NCBI RefSeq assembly: GCF_014193655.1
Contig: NZ_JACHZQ010000015.1
Location: 1 to 64,000, forward strand
DNA: 64,000 nt
Direction: 5' to 3'
Source: Rhizobium sp. BK313
Lineage (GTDB): Bacteria; Pseudomonadota; Alphaproteobacteria; Rhizobiales; Rhizobiaceae
Position numbers and translations under genes: made by a program. Each line of letters starts with the position of its first letter. Within the stretch, counting starts at the first letter, position 1. The notes beneath the pieces are model-generated. The model was not told where the DNA came from and did not search any database. It was given only the letters and a program-made list of their open reading frames with translations. Shown here piece after piece: positions 8,750 through 17,124 of the stretch.

Positions 8750-10630
8750 TCAGGAAACCAGCTTCCGCTCCGCGGTTCCGTCCAGCTTGCGCAGATAGGC
8801 AAGCAAGAGCGATATCGCTGCCGGCGTCATTCCTTCAATTCGCGACGCCTGCGCAATATTCTTCGGTCGCGCCGCCGTCAGCTTTTGCTTCAACTCATTC
8901 GACAAGCCGGATAGAGCGGAGAAATCGAAACCCGCGGGTATCACACGCTCTTCCTCGCGCCGCACCTGCACGATATCCGAAGCTTGCCGGTCCATATAGA
9001 CGGCATAGGCAGCCTCGATCTCGACAGCATCCACAACGCGACGATCCATCAAGCGCAATTCCGGCCACAGACCGGACAGTGATTCGACGGACTGCTCCGG
9101 ATAGGACAAGAGGTCATATGCCGATCGGCGTTGACCATCCTTGTTGAGATGCAGTCCGGCCTTTTCCGCCTCGCTGGGTGTGACCGTCAATCCCTTCAAT
9201 TGGAAACGCGCTCGCTCGAGCTTTTCCATGTATTCGCTAAAGCGCAATGCGCGATTCACGTCGACACAGCCAATGGACAAGCCAAGCGGCGTCAGGCGAA
9301 CATCGGCATTATCAGCACGCAGCGACAGACGGTATTCCGCACGAGAGGTAAACATTCGATACGGTTCAGCCACTCCGCGTGACGTAAGGTCGTCAATCAT
9401 CACGCCAATATAGGATTCCGTGCGGCTGAGCCGGATTGCCTCGCCGCCTGAGGCTAAACGCGCAGCGTTCAGACCAGCAATCAATCCCTGCGCCCCCGCC
9501 TCCTCATAACCGGTCGTCCCATTGATCTGTCCCGCCAAAAACAAGCCGTGAATCTTCATCACTTCAAGCGAAGGCTTCAATTCGCGCGGATCGACATGAT
9601 CATATTCAATGGCGTAGCCGCACTGCAGCATTCGAACTCGTTCCAGACCCGGAATGGTTCGGATAAAGGCATCCTGCACTTCTTCGGGAAGCGAGGTAGA
9701 TATCCCATTCGGATAAATGGTCGTATCGTCCAATCCTTCGGGCTCCAGAAAAATCTGATGGCCGTCTCGCTCGCCAAATTTAACGATCTTATCTTCGATC
9801 GACGGGCAATAGCGCGGCCCGACGCCTTCGATCTGACCGGAATACATTGCCGAACGCATGAGGTTGTCGGCAATGATCTTATGTGTCGCCGGCGTCGTCC
9901 GCGTCACCCCGCATTCGATCTGCGGATTCACGATGCTATCCGTCATGAATGAAAACGGCACCGGCTCGTCATCGGCACCCTGGCGACCTACGGAATTCCA
10001 ATCAATGGTATTGCCATCCAAGCGCGCCGGCGTTCCTGTCTTTAGGCGGCCAAGCGTTAGATCATAGCGCTGCAAGGTGGCCGATAGCCCCACAGACGGC
10101 TCCTCGCCGACACGCCCAGCCGGAATCTTCCTGTCGCCAATATGGATCAGACCACGAAGGAAGGTGCCGGTCGTTAGAACGACAGCGCCACACCGGAAGA
10201 CCCGCCCATCCTTCAAAACCACCGCTGAAACCCGGCCATCATCGATGGTCAGATCAAAAGCGTCTCCCTCAATCACATCCAGGTTATCGATTGCCGTAAT
10301 CTCAGCCTGCATGGCAAGCCGATAAAGCTTGCGATCAGCCTGGGTGCGCGGGCCACGAACGGCGGGACCCTTTTTCCGATTCAGCATGCGGAATTGAATA
10401 CCCGCTGCATCCGCAACGCGACCCATCAAGCCATCCAGCGCATCGATCTCCCGAACCAAATGGCCTTTGCCCAAACCGCCAATCGCCGGGTTGCACGACA
10501 TCACCCCGATCGTGTCGCGCTTATGCGTGACGAGCGCCGTGCGCGCGCCCAAACGTGCGGCTGCGGCTGCAGCCTCACTGCCCGCATGTCCACCACCTAC
10601 AACAATCACATCAAATATTTTGTCGAGCAT
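8750..10630 (-). CDS. mnmG: tRNA uridine-34 5-carboxymethylaminomethyl modification enzyme MnmG
   Basis: A 626-residue FAD-dependent protein (formerly GidA). The dinucleotide-binding motif GGGHAG is at residues 12-17, and family blocks include MSCNPAIGGLGKGHLVREIDAL, RVGEEPSVGL, GQINGTTGYEEAGAQG and RIEGMTPAAISLL. With MnmE it makes cmnm5U at the tRNA wobble position. The start MLDKIFDVIVVGGG is at 10630; an upstream in-frame extension is not conserved in the family. Two parS sites lie between it and mnmE. Confidence 0.95.
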   Translation of the reverse strand: MLDKIFDVIVVGGGHAGSEAAAAAARLGARTALVTHKRDTIGVMSCNPAIGGLGKGHLVREIDALDGLMGRVADAAGIQFRMLNRKKGPAVRGPRTQADRKLYRLAMQAEITAIDNLDVIEGDAFDLTIDDGRVSAVVLKDGRVFRCGAVVLTTGTFLRGLIHIGDRKIPAGRVGEEPSVGLSATLQRYDLTLGRLKTGTPARLDGNTIDWNSVGRQGADDEPVPFSFMTDSIVNPQIECGVTRTTPATHKIIADNLMRSAMYSGQIEGVGPRYCPSIEDKIVKFGERDGHQIFLEPEGLDDTTIYPNGISTSLPEEVQDAFIRTIPGLERVRMLQCGYAIEYDHVDPRELKPSLEVMKIHGLFLAGQINGTTGYEEAGAQGLIAGLNAARLASGGEAIRLSRTESYIGVMIDDLTSRGVAEPYRMFTSRAEYRLSLRADNADVRLTPLGLSIGCVDVNRALRFSEYMEKLERARFQLKGLTVTPSEAEKAGLHLNKDGQRRSAYDLLSYPEQSVESLSGLWPELRLMDRRVVDAVEIEAAYAVYMDRQASDIVQVRREEERVIPAGFDFSALSGLSNELKQKLTAARPKNIAQASRIEGMTPAAISLLLAYLRKLDGTAERKLVS

Positions 10631-10685
10631 TTCAAAGCCCTCGGTATTGCCGCCTGTTTGGCACACCAAATTCAGGAGTCAAGAA

Positions 10686-10701
10686 GGTTTCACGTGAAAC
10701 G
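10686..10701. promoter_or_regulatory. parS: parS site 2 (near-perfect)
   Basis: GGTTTCACGTGAAACG matches the parS core perfectly and differs only in the two outermost bases. It lies in the mnmE-mnmG gap, exactly 40 bp before site 3. Confidence 0.85.
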
Positions 10702-10725
10702 TTCTCGGCGGCCTGTCCGAAACCG

Positions 10726-10741
10726 TGTTTCACGTGAATCA
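10726..10741. promoter_or_regulatory. parS: parS site 3 (one mismatch)
   Basis: TGTTTCACGTGAATCA has one mismatch to the consensus. It overlaps the last codon region of mnmE (stop codon at 10739-10741). Confidence 0.82.
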
Positions 10742-12058
10742 CTTACCAATGCAGAATTCGGAGAATATAACGTCAAGAAGATCCTCGACATCGACCCTCC
10801 CTGTGATCCGGCCCAAACTATGCGCAGATTGCCGCAGGAATTCCGCGCGTATATCCAACCCAGCAGAAACCGAATTCACCGCCCGCGTCAACGTCTCCAG
10901 GCTATCCGTCAATAGCGTCCGATGCCTTAAGCGGCTGGGCAGTGCCAGCGACAGAGCCGCGGATCGCGTTTGCAAATCATTAACCAACAGTTGATGCAAC
11001 GCCGTCAGACCGGCACCGGTCGCGGAGGAAATGCAGAGATCGTATTTTTCACCGTCGACAGGATGGATATCCGACTTGGTGCCTATACGAAAGACCCTAC
11101 CATCGAAACCTGGAAAATCCGCTTGGGCCTCGGTCCCGATCTCAGCCAGGGACAGGATGATATCCGCTTCGGCCGCCGTCTTCAGGGCCCGCTTGATTCC
11201 CTCACGTTCAATGACTTCCTTTGTTTCACGCAAACCGGCGGTGTCATACAGCTTCACCGCATATCCTTCGATATTGAGATCGATATGCAAGACGTCGCGC
11301 GTCGTCCCGGCAATATCGGTCACGATCGCCACCTCTCGCCGCGCCAGTACATTCATCAAGCTTGACTTCCCGGCATTCGGAGCACCGGCAATTACGACCT
11401 TCAACCCATCCCTGACAATTTCGCCGAAATCGGCGCCGGCCAGATGCGCAGATAGTTCGGACTGCAGCTCTGCCATATCCGCCCAAATCAGATCGGACAC
11501 AGAACCGGGAACATCATCCTCATCGGCAAAATCCAACTCCGCTTCGATCAGCGCTCGCGCTCGCGTCAGACGATCCGCCCATCCCTCATAAAGCCTGGAA
11601 AGGCCCCCTGCAGCATGCTCCACTGCCAATCGACGCTGCATTTCCGTCTCAGCCGCAATGAGATCGGCCAGGCCTTCGACTTCGACAAGGTCCATCTTGC
11701 CGTTCTCAAGGGCCCGGCGTGAAAACTCGCCATGTTCAGCCAACCGGCACTTTTCGAAGGACGCAAGCTCTCCGAGAAGCGTCGCGACAACGGCTTTGCC
11801 GCCGTGAACGTGAATTTCCGCGCAATCCTCGCCAGTGAAGGACGCCGGACCAGGGAAAATCAGAACCAGACCCTGGTCGACAATAAGACCATTTCGTGTG
11901 CGAATCGTTTTGAGTGCCGCCTGCCGAGGCTCCGGCAGCGACCCAGCCAATATTCTCGTCGCAGATAGGGCCTCCGGCCCGCTGATTCGTACGACTGCGA
12001 GACCGGCCGGCAGACCGCCGCTGGAGAGCGCAAAGATCGTATCGTTGAAATCGTGCAT
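10739..12058 (-). CDS. mnmE: tRNA modification GTPase MnmE
   Basis: A 439-residue GTPase, partner of MnmG in wobble-uridine modification. It has the N-terminal folate-binding domain (DTIFALSSGGLPAGLAVVRISG), a central G domain (GAPNAGKSS, then DTAGLRET), and the C-terminal zinc/catalytic motif CIGK as its last four residues. I start at MHDFNDTIFALSS (12058). In-frame ATGs at 12073 and 12109 are possible; none has a strong ribosome-binding site. A terminator for rho lies just upstream. Confidence 0.92.
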   Translation of the reverse strand: MHDFNDTIFALSSGGLPAGLAVVRISGPEALSATRILAGSLPEPRQAALKTIRTRNGLIVDQGLVLIFPGPASFTGEDCAEIHVHGGKAVVATLLGELASFEKCRLAEHGEFSRRALENGKMDLVEVEGLADLIAAETEMQRRLAVEHAAGGLSRLYEGWADRLTRARALIEAELDFADEDDVPGSVSDLIWADMAELQSELSAHLAGADFGEIVRDGLKVVIAGAPNAGKSSLMNVLARREVAIVTDIAGTTRDVLHIDLNIEGYAVKLYDTAGLRETKEVIEREGIKRALKTAAEADIILSLAEIGTEAQADFPGFDGRVFRIGTKSDIHPVDGEKYDLCISSATGAGLTALHQLLVNDLQTRSAALSLALPSRLRHRTLLTDSLETLTRAVNSVSAGLDIRAEFLRQSAHSLGRITGRVDVEDLLDVIFSEFCIGK

Positions 12059-12120
12059 AGAATTGATCCGCATCCGAATCGATTCGCCCTGAGGCGATCG
12101 AAGACTCATCTCACGGTTAT

Positions 12121-12153
12121 ACAAACAAAATCGGGCCGCACGATGCGACCCGA
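12121..12153 (-). terminator. Intrinsic terminator downstream of rho
   Basis: Reading leftward, TCGGGTCGCA, a three-base loop and TGCGGCCCGA form a 10-bp stem with one G-T pair, followed by TTTTGTTTGT. It separates rho from mnmE. Confidence 0.75.
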
Positions 12154-12206
12154 CAATTTCGCTTCAGCTTACACCGCTCAAGAGCGATGGTGAATCCGGC
12201 TAAGTA

Positions 12207-13472
12207 TTACGTGTTCATCGAGTCGAAGAAGTCCGGATTATTCTTCGTCTGCTTCAGCTTGTCGATCAGGAATTCGATCGCATCCGTGGTGCCCATCGGC
12301 GCAAGGATACGGCGAAGAACGAAGATCTTCTGCAGATCCTGACGCGGCACCAGCAGGTCTTCCTTACGGGTGCCGGATTTAAGAATGTCCATCGCCGGGA
12401 AGATGCGCTTGTCAGCGACCTTGCGGTCGAGAACGATTTCCGAGTTACCGGTGCCCTTGAATTCTTCGAAGATTACTTCGTCCATGCGACTACCGGTATC
12501 GATCAGCGCGGTCGCAATAATCGTCAGCGACCCACCTTCTTCGATATTACGCGCTGCACCAAAGAAGCGCTTCGGGCGCTGCAACGCATTGGCGTCGACA
12601 CCACCGGTCAGAACCTTGCCGGAGGAGGGGACGACGGTGTTGTAGGCACGGCCGAGACGCGTGATCGAATCGAGCAGGATGACAACGTCACGGCCATGTT
12701 CGACAAGGCGCTTGGCCTTCTCGATGACCATTTCCGCGACCTGCACATGGCGGACAGCTGGTTCGTCGAAGGTCGACGAGATGACCTCGCCGCGCACCGA
12801 GCGCTGCATGTCCGTCACTTCCTCGGGACGTTCGTCAATCAGAAGAACGATCAGATAGCAGTCCGGATGATTGGCGGTGATCGAATGGGCGATATTCTGC
12901 AGCAGCACCGTCTTACCGGTGCGCGGCGGTGCCACGATCAGACCGCGCTGTCCCTTGCCGAGCGGCGCCACGAGATCGATGACGCGTGGCGACAAATCCT
13001 TCGTGGTCGGAACGTCGAGCTCCATGCGGAATCGCTCGTTCGGATAAAGCGGCGTCAGATTGTCGAAGTGGACCTTGTGACGGATCTTTTCCGGATCGTC
13101 GAAATTGATGGTGTTGACCTTCAACAGCGCGAAATAGCGCTCGCCTTCCTTCGGTCCGCGGATCGGTCCCTCAACCGTATCGCCGGTCTTTAGCGAGAAG
13201 CGGCGGATCTGCGACGGGGAGATATAGATATCGTCCGGACCCGGCAGATAGTTGGCATTGGCGGAGCGAAGAAAGCCGAATCCGTCCTGCAGGACCTCGA
13301 CAACGCCTTCGCCGATAATTTCCACGTCCTGGCTAGCAAGCACCTTTAGAATGGCAAACATTAGTTCCTGTTTGCGCATCGTGCTGGCATTTTCGACCTC
13401 GAGCGATTCGGCAAAAGCCAGGAGATCGGTCGGGGATTTGTTCTTAAGTTCTTGAAGCTTCATTTCAGCCAT
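12207..13472 (-). CDS. rho: Transcription termination factor Rho
   Basis: A 421-residue hexameric RNA helicase of the usual proteobacterial length. The N-terminal Rho domain (MKLQELKNKSPTDLLAFAESL), the RNA-binding cold-shock-like domain (GVVEVLQDGFGFLRS) and the ATPase domain with Walker A (APPRTGKT) and Walker B (VVILLDSITRLGRAYN) are all present. The start MAEMKLQEL is at 13472; upstream in-frame sequence to 13571 does not resemble the family. A 200-bp leader separates it from hemJ and could hold a Rho-dependent autoregulatory site, which I cannot demonstrate. Confidence 0.96.
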   Translation of the reverse strand: MAEMKLQELKNKSPTDLLAFAESLEVENASTMRKQELMFAILKVLASQDVEIIGEGVVEVLQDGFGFLRSANANYLPGPDDIYISPSQIRRFSLKTGDTVEGPIRGPKEGERYFALLKVNTINFDDPEKIRHKVHFDNLTPLYPNERFRMELDVPTTKDLSPRVIDLVAPLGKGQRGLIVAPPRTGKTVLLQNIAHSITANHPDCYLIVLLIDERPEEVTDMQRSVRGEVISSTFDEPAVRHVQVAEMVIEKAKRLVEHGRDVVILLDSITRLGRAYNTVVPSSGKVLTGGVDANALQRPKRFFGAARNIEEGGSLTIIATALIDTGSRMDEVIFEEFKGTGNSEIVLDRKVADKRIFPAMDILKSGTRKEDLLVPRQDLQKIFVLRRILAPMGTTDAIEFLIDKLKQTKNNPDFFDSMNT

Positions 13473-13673
13473 GAAGGGATTTACTCTGTTTTTAGAAGGG
13501 GAAAGGCAATGTTGGTCGTATTCAGAACCGCGATGAGGGCATTCGCGGGCGACAGAACTGATACATGCCACGAAGAAGAGATGGCGGGAAAATAGCGATT
13601 CACTTTGTGCCCCGCAAGGGGGGCCAGCAAAATGAAGGAAATTTAACTTCGACGCTAAGTTCTACTGTTTATT

Positions 13674-14228
13674 TCAGCCAAATGGCTTCACCACCACAAG
13701 GATCACGATCAGGATCATCAGCACCGTGGGCGCCTCGTTCATAAACCGCCAATAGCGGGCGGAATGCCGATTTTCATCGCGGGCGAAAGCCCCAACGGCG
13801 CGGCTGAAAAACATATGCACGCCGGTGAGCAGCACGACGAGACCGATCTTGGCATGCAGCCAACCGCCTTGAAAATCATAGACCGACCAGGCGAGATAAA
13901 GTCCGAAAACCCATGTCAGCATCATAGCCGGCGTCATGATCACCCGCAAAAGCCGCCGCTCCATCACCTTGAATGTTTCCGATTGCTGAGAGCCTGGCTC
14001 TGCATCGGTGTGATAGATGAAAAGCCTCGGCATGTAGAATAGCCCGGCCATCCAGGAGATCACCGCGATGATGTGGAAAGCCTTGATCCAGAGGTAGAGA
14101 TTGTCCGGATGCCAGGCGAACAGGCCGATCGCCAACGCCACGAACAGCAGGATCATGAAATATGCGCGCCGGCTGGCATAGGCGCCCGGGCGAGGATCTA
14201 TCTGCTTTTCCCTCGATTGCTCACCCAT
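13674..14228 (-). CDS. hemJ: Protoporphyrinogen IX oxidase HemJ
   Basis: A 184-residue membrane protein with four predicted transmembrane helices, near residues 22-40, 45-68, 92-115 and 125-145, and a final one at the C-terminus. The conserved block IKAFHIIAVISWMAGLFYMPRLFIYH carries the histidines and arginine typical of HemJ, the oxygen-independent haem-pathway oxidase of proteobacteria lacking HemG and HemY. It lies 4 bp after hemE, so the two are probably co-transcribed. Confidence 0.9.
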   Translation of the reverse strand: MGEQSREKQIDPRPGAYASRRAYFMILLFVALAIGLFAWHPDNLYLWIKAFHIIAVISWMAGLFYMPRLFIYHTDAEPGSQQSETFKVMERRLLRVIMTPAMMLTWVFGLYLAWSVYDFQGGWLHAKIGLVVLLTGVHMFFSRAVGAFARDENRHSARYWRFMNEAPTVLMILIVILVVVKPFG

Positions 14229-14232
14229 CTAT

Positions 14233-15267
14233 TCAGCCCCTCCATCCGCGCACGCGCTCGACCAAGGCGGCAACGTCCGATGGATCGGCCTGCGGCGTGA
14301 TGCCATGGCCGAGGTTGAAGATCAGCGGGCCGTGACCCAGATGCTGCAGGATCTCGTCGATCCCGTCCGTGAGCGCCTTACCGCCGGCAACCACGCGCAT
14401 TGGATCGAGGTTGCCTTGCACCGGCCCGTCCTGTTGCAGCTCCCTGGCAAAGGCAAGCGGCACCGACCAGTCAAGACCGATCGCATCCGCGCCTGTCTTC
14501 TGCCGATAGGTCTTCAGCAAATATCCCGCGCCCTTGGCAAAGGCGATGATCCGGGCCTGCGGCCGCCGCGACTTCACGGAAGCGATCATCCTGGCAACCG
14601 GCTTGACGGCGAAAGCCTCGAACTCCGTCTCGCCAAGCACACCCGCCCAGGAATCGAAGATCTGCACAGCGTCGGCGCCGGCATCGATCTGGGCCACCAG
14701 ATAGTCGGCGGAAATATCGGCCAGCAGCAGCAGCAGATGCTCGAACGCGTTTGGATGCCGATAGGCGAAGAGCCGGGCAGGGGCCTGATCGGGCGTCCCG
14801 TGGCCGGCGATCATATAGGTCGCAACGGTCCAAGGCGCCCCGCAGAAGCCTAGCAGCGTCGTCTCCTCGGGCAGCTCGCTCCGCAGCCGCCGTACCGTCT
14901 CCATCACCGGAGCGAGGTGCCTAAGCACGCCGTCGACCTTCAGCGCTCGAATGCCCGCTTCATCGATGGGATCCATCTCTGGCCCATGCCCCTCGGTAAA
15001 CCGGACATTGCGTTTCAATGCATCGGGAATCACCAGGATGTCGGAAAACAGGATTGCAGCATCGAAGCCATACCGCCGGATCGGCTGCAACGTCACTTCG
15101 ACCGCATGCTCTGGACTGTAACAGAGTTCGAGGAAGCTCCCTGCCTTCGCCCGTGTCTCCCTGTATTCCGGGAGATAGCGACCGGCTTGGCGCATCAGCC
15201 AGAGAGGGGGAGGCGTCAACGTTTCTCCGTTGAGCACCCTCATGATCTTCCGGCGTTCATCGCTCAA
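14233..15267 (-). CDS. hemE: Uroporphyrinogen decarboxylase
   Basis: A 344-residue full-length HemE that converts uroporphyrinogen III to coproporphyrinogen III. Signature blocks are PLWLMRQAGRYLPEYR, GFCGAPWTVATYMI and QIFDSWAG. It is the first gene left of the presumed origin and its 5' region overlaps the origin's AT-rich side. Having hemE beside the origin is a hallmark of alphaproteobacterial chromosomes, including Caulobacter. Confidence 0.96.
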   Translation of the reverse strand: MSDERRKIMRVLNGETLTPPPLWLMRQAGRYLPEYRETRAKAGSFLELCYSPEHAVEVTLQPIRRYGFDAAILFSDILVIPDALKRNVRFTEGHGPEMDPIDEAGIRALKVDGVLRHLAPVMETVRRLRSELPEETTLLGFCGAPWTVATYMIAGHGTPDQAPARLFAYRHPNAFEHLLLLLADISADYLVAQIDAGADAVQIFDSWAGVLGETEFEAFAVKPVARMIASVKSRRPQARIIAFAKGAGYLLKTYRQKTGADAIGLDWSVPLAFARELQQDGPVQGNLDPMRVVAGGKALTDGIDEILQHLGHGPLIFNLGHGITPQADPSDVAALVERVRGWRG

Positions 15268-15656
15268 GACATTATCCCATATAAAAACTAAAGATATATC
15301 TAAGGTTTCTATTTCTTAGAGTCGGTGACTATCAAGGATTAAAATTCATCCACGCCTTGTCCAATTTGTCGCGTACCCATGCGCACTTCCGCAAAGCCAT
15401 CGGGGCATTTATGGGATATGTGGAAAGCGGAATAATTAGATCAATCTTTTTAGCAACTTGGCTCGTCCTCTGCTTTGAACCGTCCTGGGGATAAGCTGGG
15501 GAGCCGGGCAGCGGAAAACAGATTATCCACGTTGCCCACAAGCGCCGATGAAGACCCTTCGCGAAAAACCGAAATGTGGAAAAGTCGGCGGTTTTCCACT
15601 TGCCCCCGACCGGGCGGTTCCCGTACCTCTCTTTTCTCCCGAGATATCAACAGGTG
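15268..15656. other. oriC: Probable chromosomal replication origin (oriC)
   Basis: A 389-bp noncoding region between divergent hemE and ppsR. DnaA-box-like 9-mers (consensus TTATCCACA) are: TTATCCACG at 15523; TTTTCCACA on the minus strand at 15575-15583; TTTTCCACT at 15592; TTATCCCCA on the minus strand at 15486-15494; CTTTCCACA on the minus strand at 15419-15427; TTATCCCAT at 15272; and TTTTCCACG on the minus strand at 15668-15676, just inside ppsR. The stretch 15268-15320 is AT-rich and may be the unwinding element. One GANTC methylation site lies at 15319. Location next to hemE matches characterised alphaproteobacterial origins. Confidence 0.8.
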
Positions 15657-16490
15657 ATGGAAAGTAGCGTGGAAAACCGGACAAGCTTCTTTCATCTGCA
15701 TCTGATTTCTGACTCAACGGGCGAGACTCTAATCTCCGCAGGCCGCGCCGCATCGGTGCAATTCCATGCCAGCCAGCCGATCGAGCATGTCTATCCGCTG
15801 ATCAGGAACCGCAAGCAGCTTCTGCCGGTACTCGAAGCGATCGATCATAGTCCTGGAATTGTCCTCTATACGATCGTCGACCGTGAGCTTGCCGATTTTA
15901 TCGATGAGCGTTGTCGAGAGATGGGCGTGCCCTGCGTCAATGTCCTCGAGCCGGTGATGAATGTCTTCCAGACCTATCTCGGTACGGCCTCGCGCCGCCG
16001 GGTCGGCGCCCAGCATGTGATGAACGCCGATTATTTTGCCCGCATCGAAGCGCTGAACTTCACCATGGATCATGATGATGGGCAGATGCCGGATGACTAT
16101 AACGATGCTGATGTCGTCATTATCGGCATCAGCCGGACATCGAAGACGCCGACCAGCATCTACCTGGCCAACAGAGGCATCAAGACCGCCAATATCCCGA
16201 TCGTGCATGGTGTGCCCTTGCCCGAGAACTTGATCCAGGCGACCAAACCGCTGATCGTCGGGCTGGTGGCGACCACCGACCGGATATCGCAGGTTCGCGA
16301 AAATCGCATTCTCGGAGCAACAGCCGGTTTCGATCGCGGTGATTATATCGACCGCGCGACAATCTCCGAGGAGCTTAAATATGCCCGCTCGCTCTGCGCC
16401 CGGCACAATTGGCCTATCATCGACGTCACCCGCCGCTCGATCGAAGAGACCGCGGCTGCCATTGTTGCTCTGCGCCCGAAGCTGCGCTAA
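15657..16490 (+). CDS. ppsR: Pyruvate, phosphate dikinase regulatory protein (PSRP, DUF299)
   Basis: A 277-residue bifunctional kinase/phosphorylase of the PSRP family, which controls PPDK or PEP synthase by ADP-dependent phosphorylation. The N-terminal HLHLISDSTGETL and the nucleotide-binding loop GISRTSKTPTSIYLANRG are typical. I choose MESSVENRTSFFHLHL at 15657; the frame is open to 15576 but that would extend into the origin repeats. It is the first gene right of the origin, the place called RP001 in Caulobacter. Confidence 0.9.
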   Translation: MESSVENRTSFFHLHLISDSTGETLISAGRAASVQFHASQPIEHVYPLIRNRKQLLPVLEAIDHSPGIVLYTIVDRELADFIDERCREMGVPCVNVLEPVMNVFQTYLGTASRRRVGAQHVMNADYFARIEALNFTMDHDDGQMPDDYNDADVVIIGISRTSKTPTSIYLANRGIKTANIPIVHGVPLPENLIQATKPLIVGLVATTDRISQVRENRILGATAGFDRGDYIDRATISEELKYARSLCARHNWPIIDVTRRSIEETAAAIVALRPKLR

Positions 16491-16524
16491 GCGCTGGATA
16501 TCATGATTCCCGAGGTTCATCCGA

Positions 16525-17124
16525 ATGACAGCGCCGCTCATCCTCGCTTCTTCCAGCCCATTCCGGCAGATGTTGATGAAAAATGCCGGCCTGCATTTCC
16601 AAGCAGTTGCGGCTGACATCGATGAACGCGCGATCGAGGCACCGCTGGAGCGGGATGGCGCTGGACCGGATGCCGTGGCGCTGGTGCTCGCCAAGGCCAA
16701 GGCGAAAGAGGTGAGTGATCGTTTCGCCGGTTCGCTCGTCATCGGCTCCGATCAAACGATGTCGCTCGGCGATCAGGTCTTCCACAAGCCCAAGACGATG
16801 GCAGATGCTGAAAACCATCTGCACACTTTATCCGGCAAGACACATCGTCTGAACAGCGCCATCGCGCTGGCGCGCAACGGCGATATTATCTGGGAACATG
16901 TGTCCCACGCCGAATTGACCATGCGCAAACTCTCGTTCGATTTTATCCATCGCCACCTGAGCCGGGTTGGCGACAAGGCGCTGTCGAGTGTCGGTGCCTA
17001 CCAGCTAGAGGCTGAAGGGATACAGCTTTTCTCGAAAATCGACGGCGATTATTTTACCATCGTCGGACTGCCGATGCTGCCGCTCCTTCAGCAGCTTCGC
17101 GAACTCGGAGTGATCGATGGGTGA
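16525..17124 (+). CDS. maf: Maf family nucleoside triphosphate pyrophosphatase
   Basis: A 199-residue Maf/YceF-type protein. The family motif LILASSSPFRQMLM is at the N-terminus and VIGSDQTMSLGDQVFHKP supplies the catalytic Asp/Gln region. These enzymes hydrolyse (modified) NTPs to NMPs and limit incorporation of damaged nucleotides. Its last 8 bases overlap aroE, in the conserved origin-proximal operon maf-aroE-coaE-dnaQ. Confidence 0.9.
   Translation: MTAPLILASSSPFRQMLMKNAGLHFQAVAADIDERAIEAPLERDGAGPDAVALVLAKAKAKEVSDRFAGSLVIGSDQTMSLGDQVFHKPKTMADAENHLHTLSGKTHRLNSAIALARNGDIIWEHVSHAELTMRKLSFDFIHRHLSRVGDKALSSVGAYQLEAEGIQLFSKIDGDYFTIVGLPMLPLLQQLRELGVIDG

Noticed and set aside
11222..11237. GTTTCACGCAAACC-like word in mnmE considered as a parS
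   Set aside because: The central CACGTG palindrome is missing, so it is unlikely to bind ParB.
13608..13624. CCCCGCAAGGGG hairpin upstream of rho considered as a terminator for hemJ
   Set aside because: The stem is only four base pairs and has no T-run on either strand.
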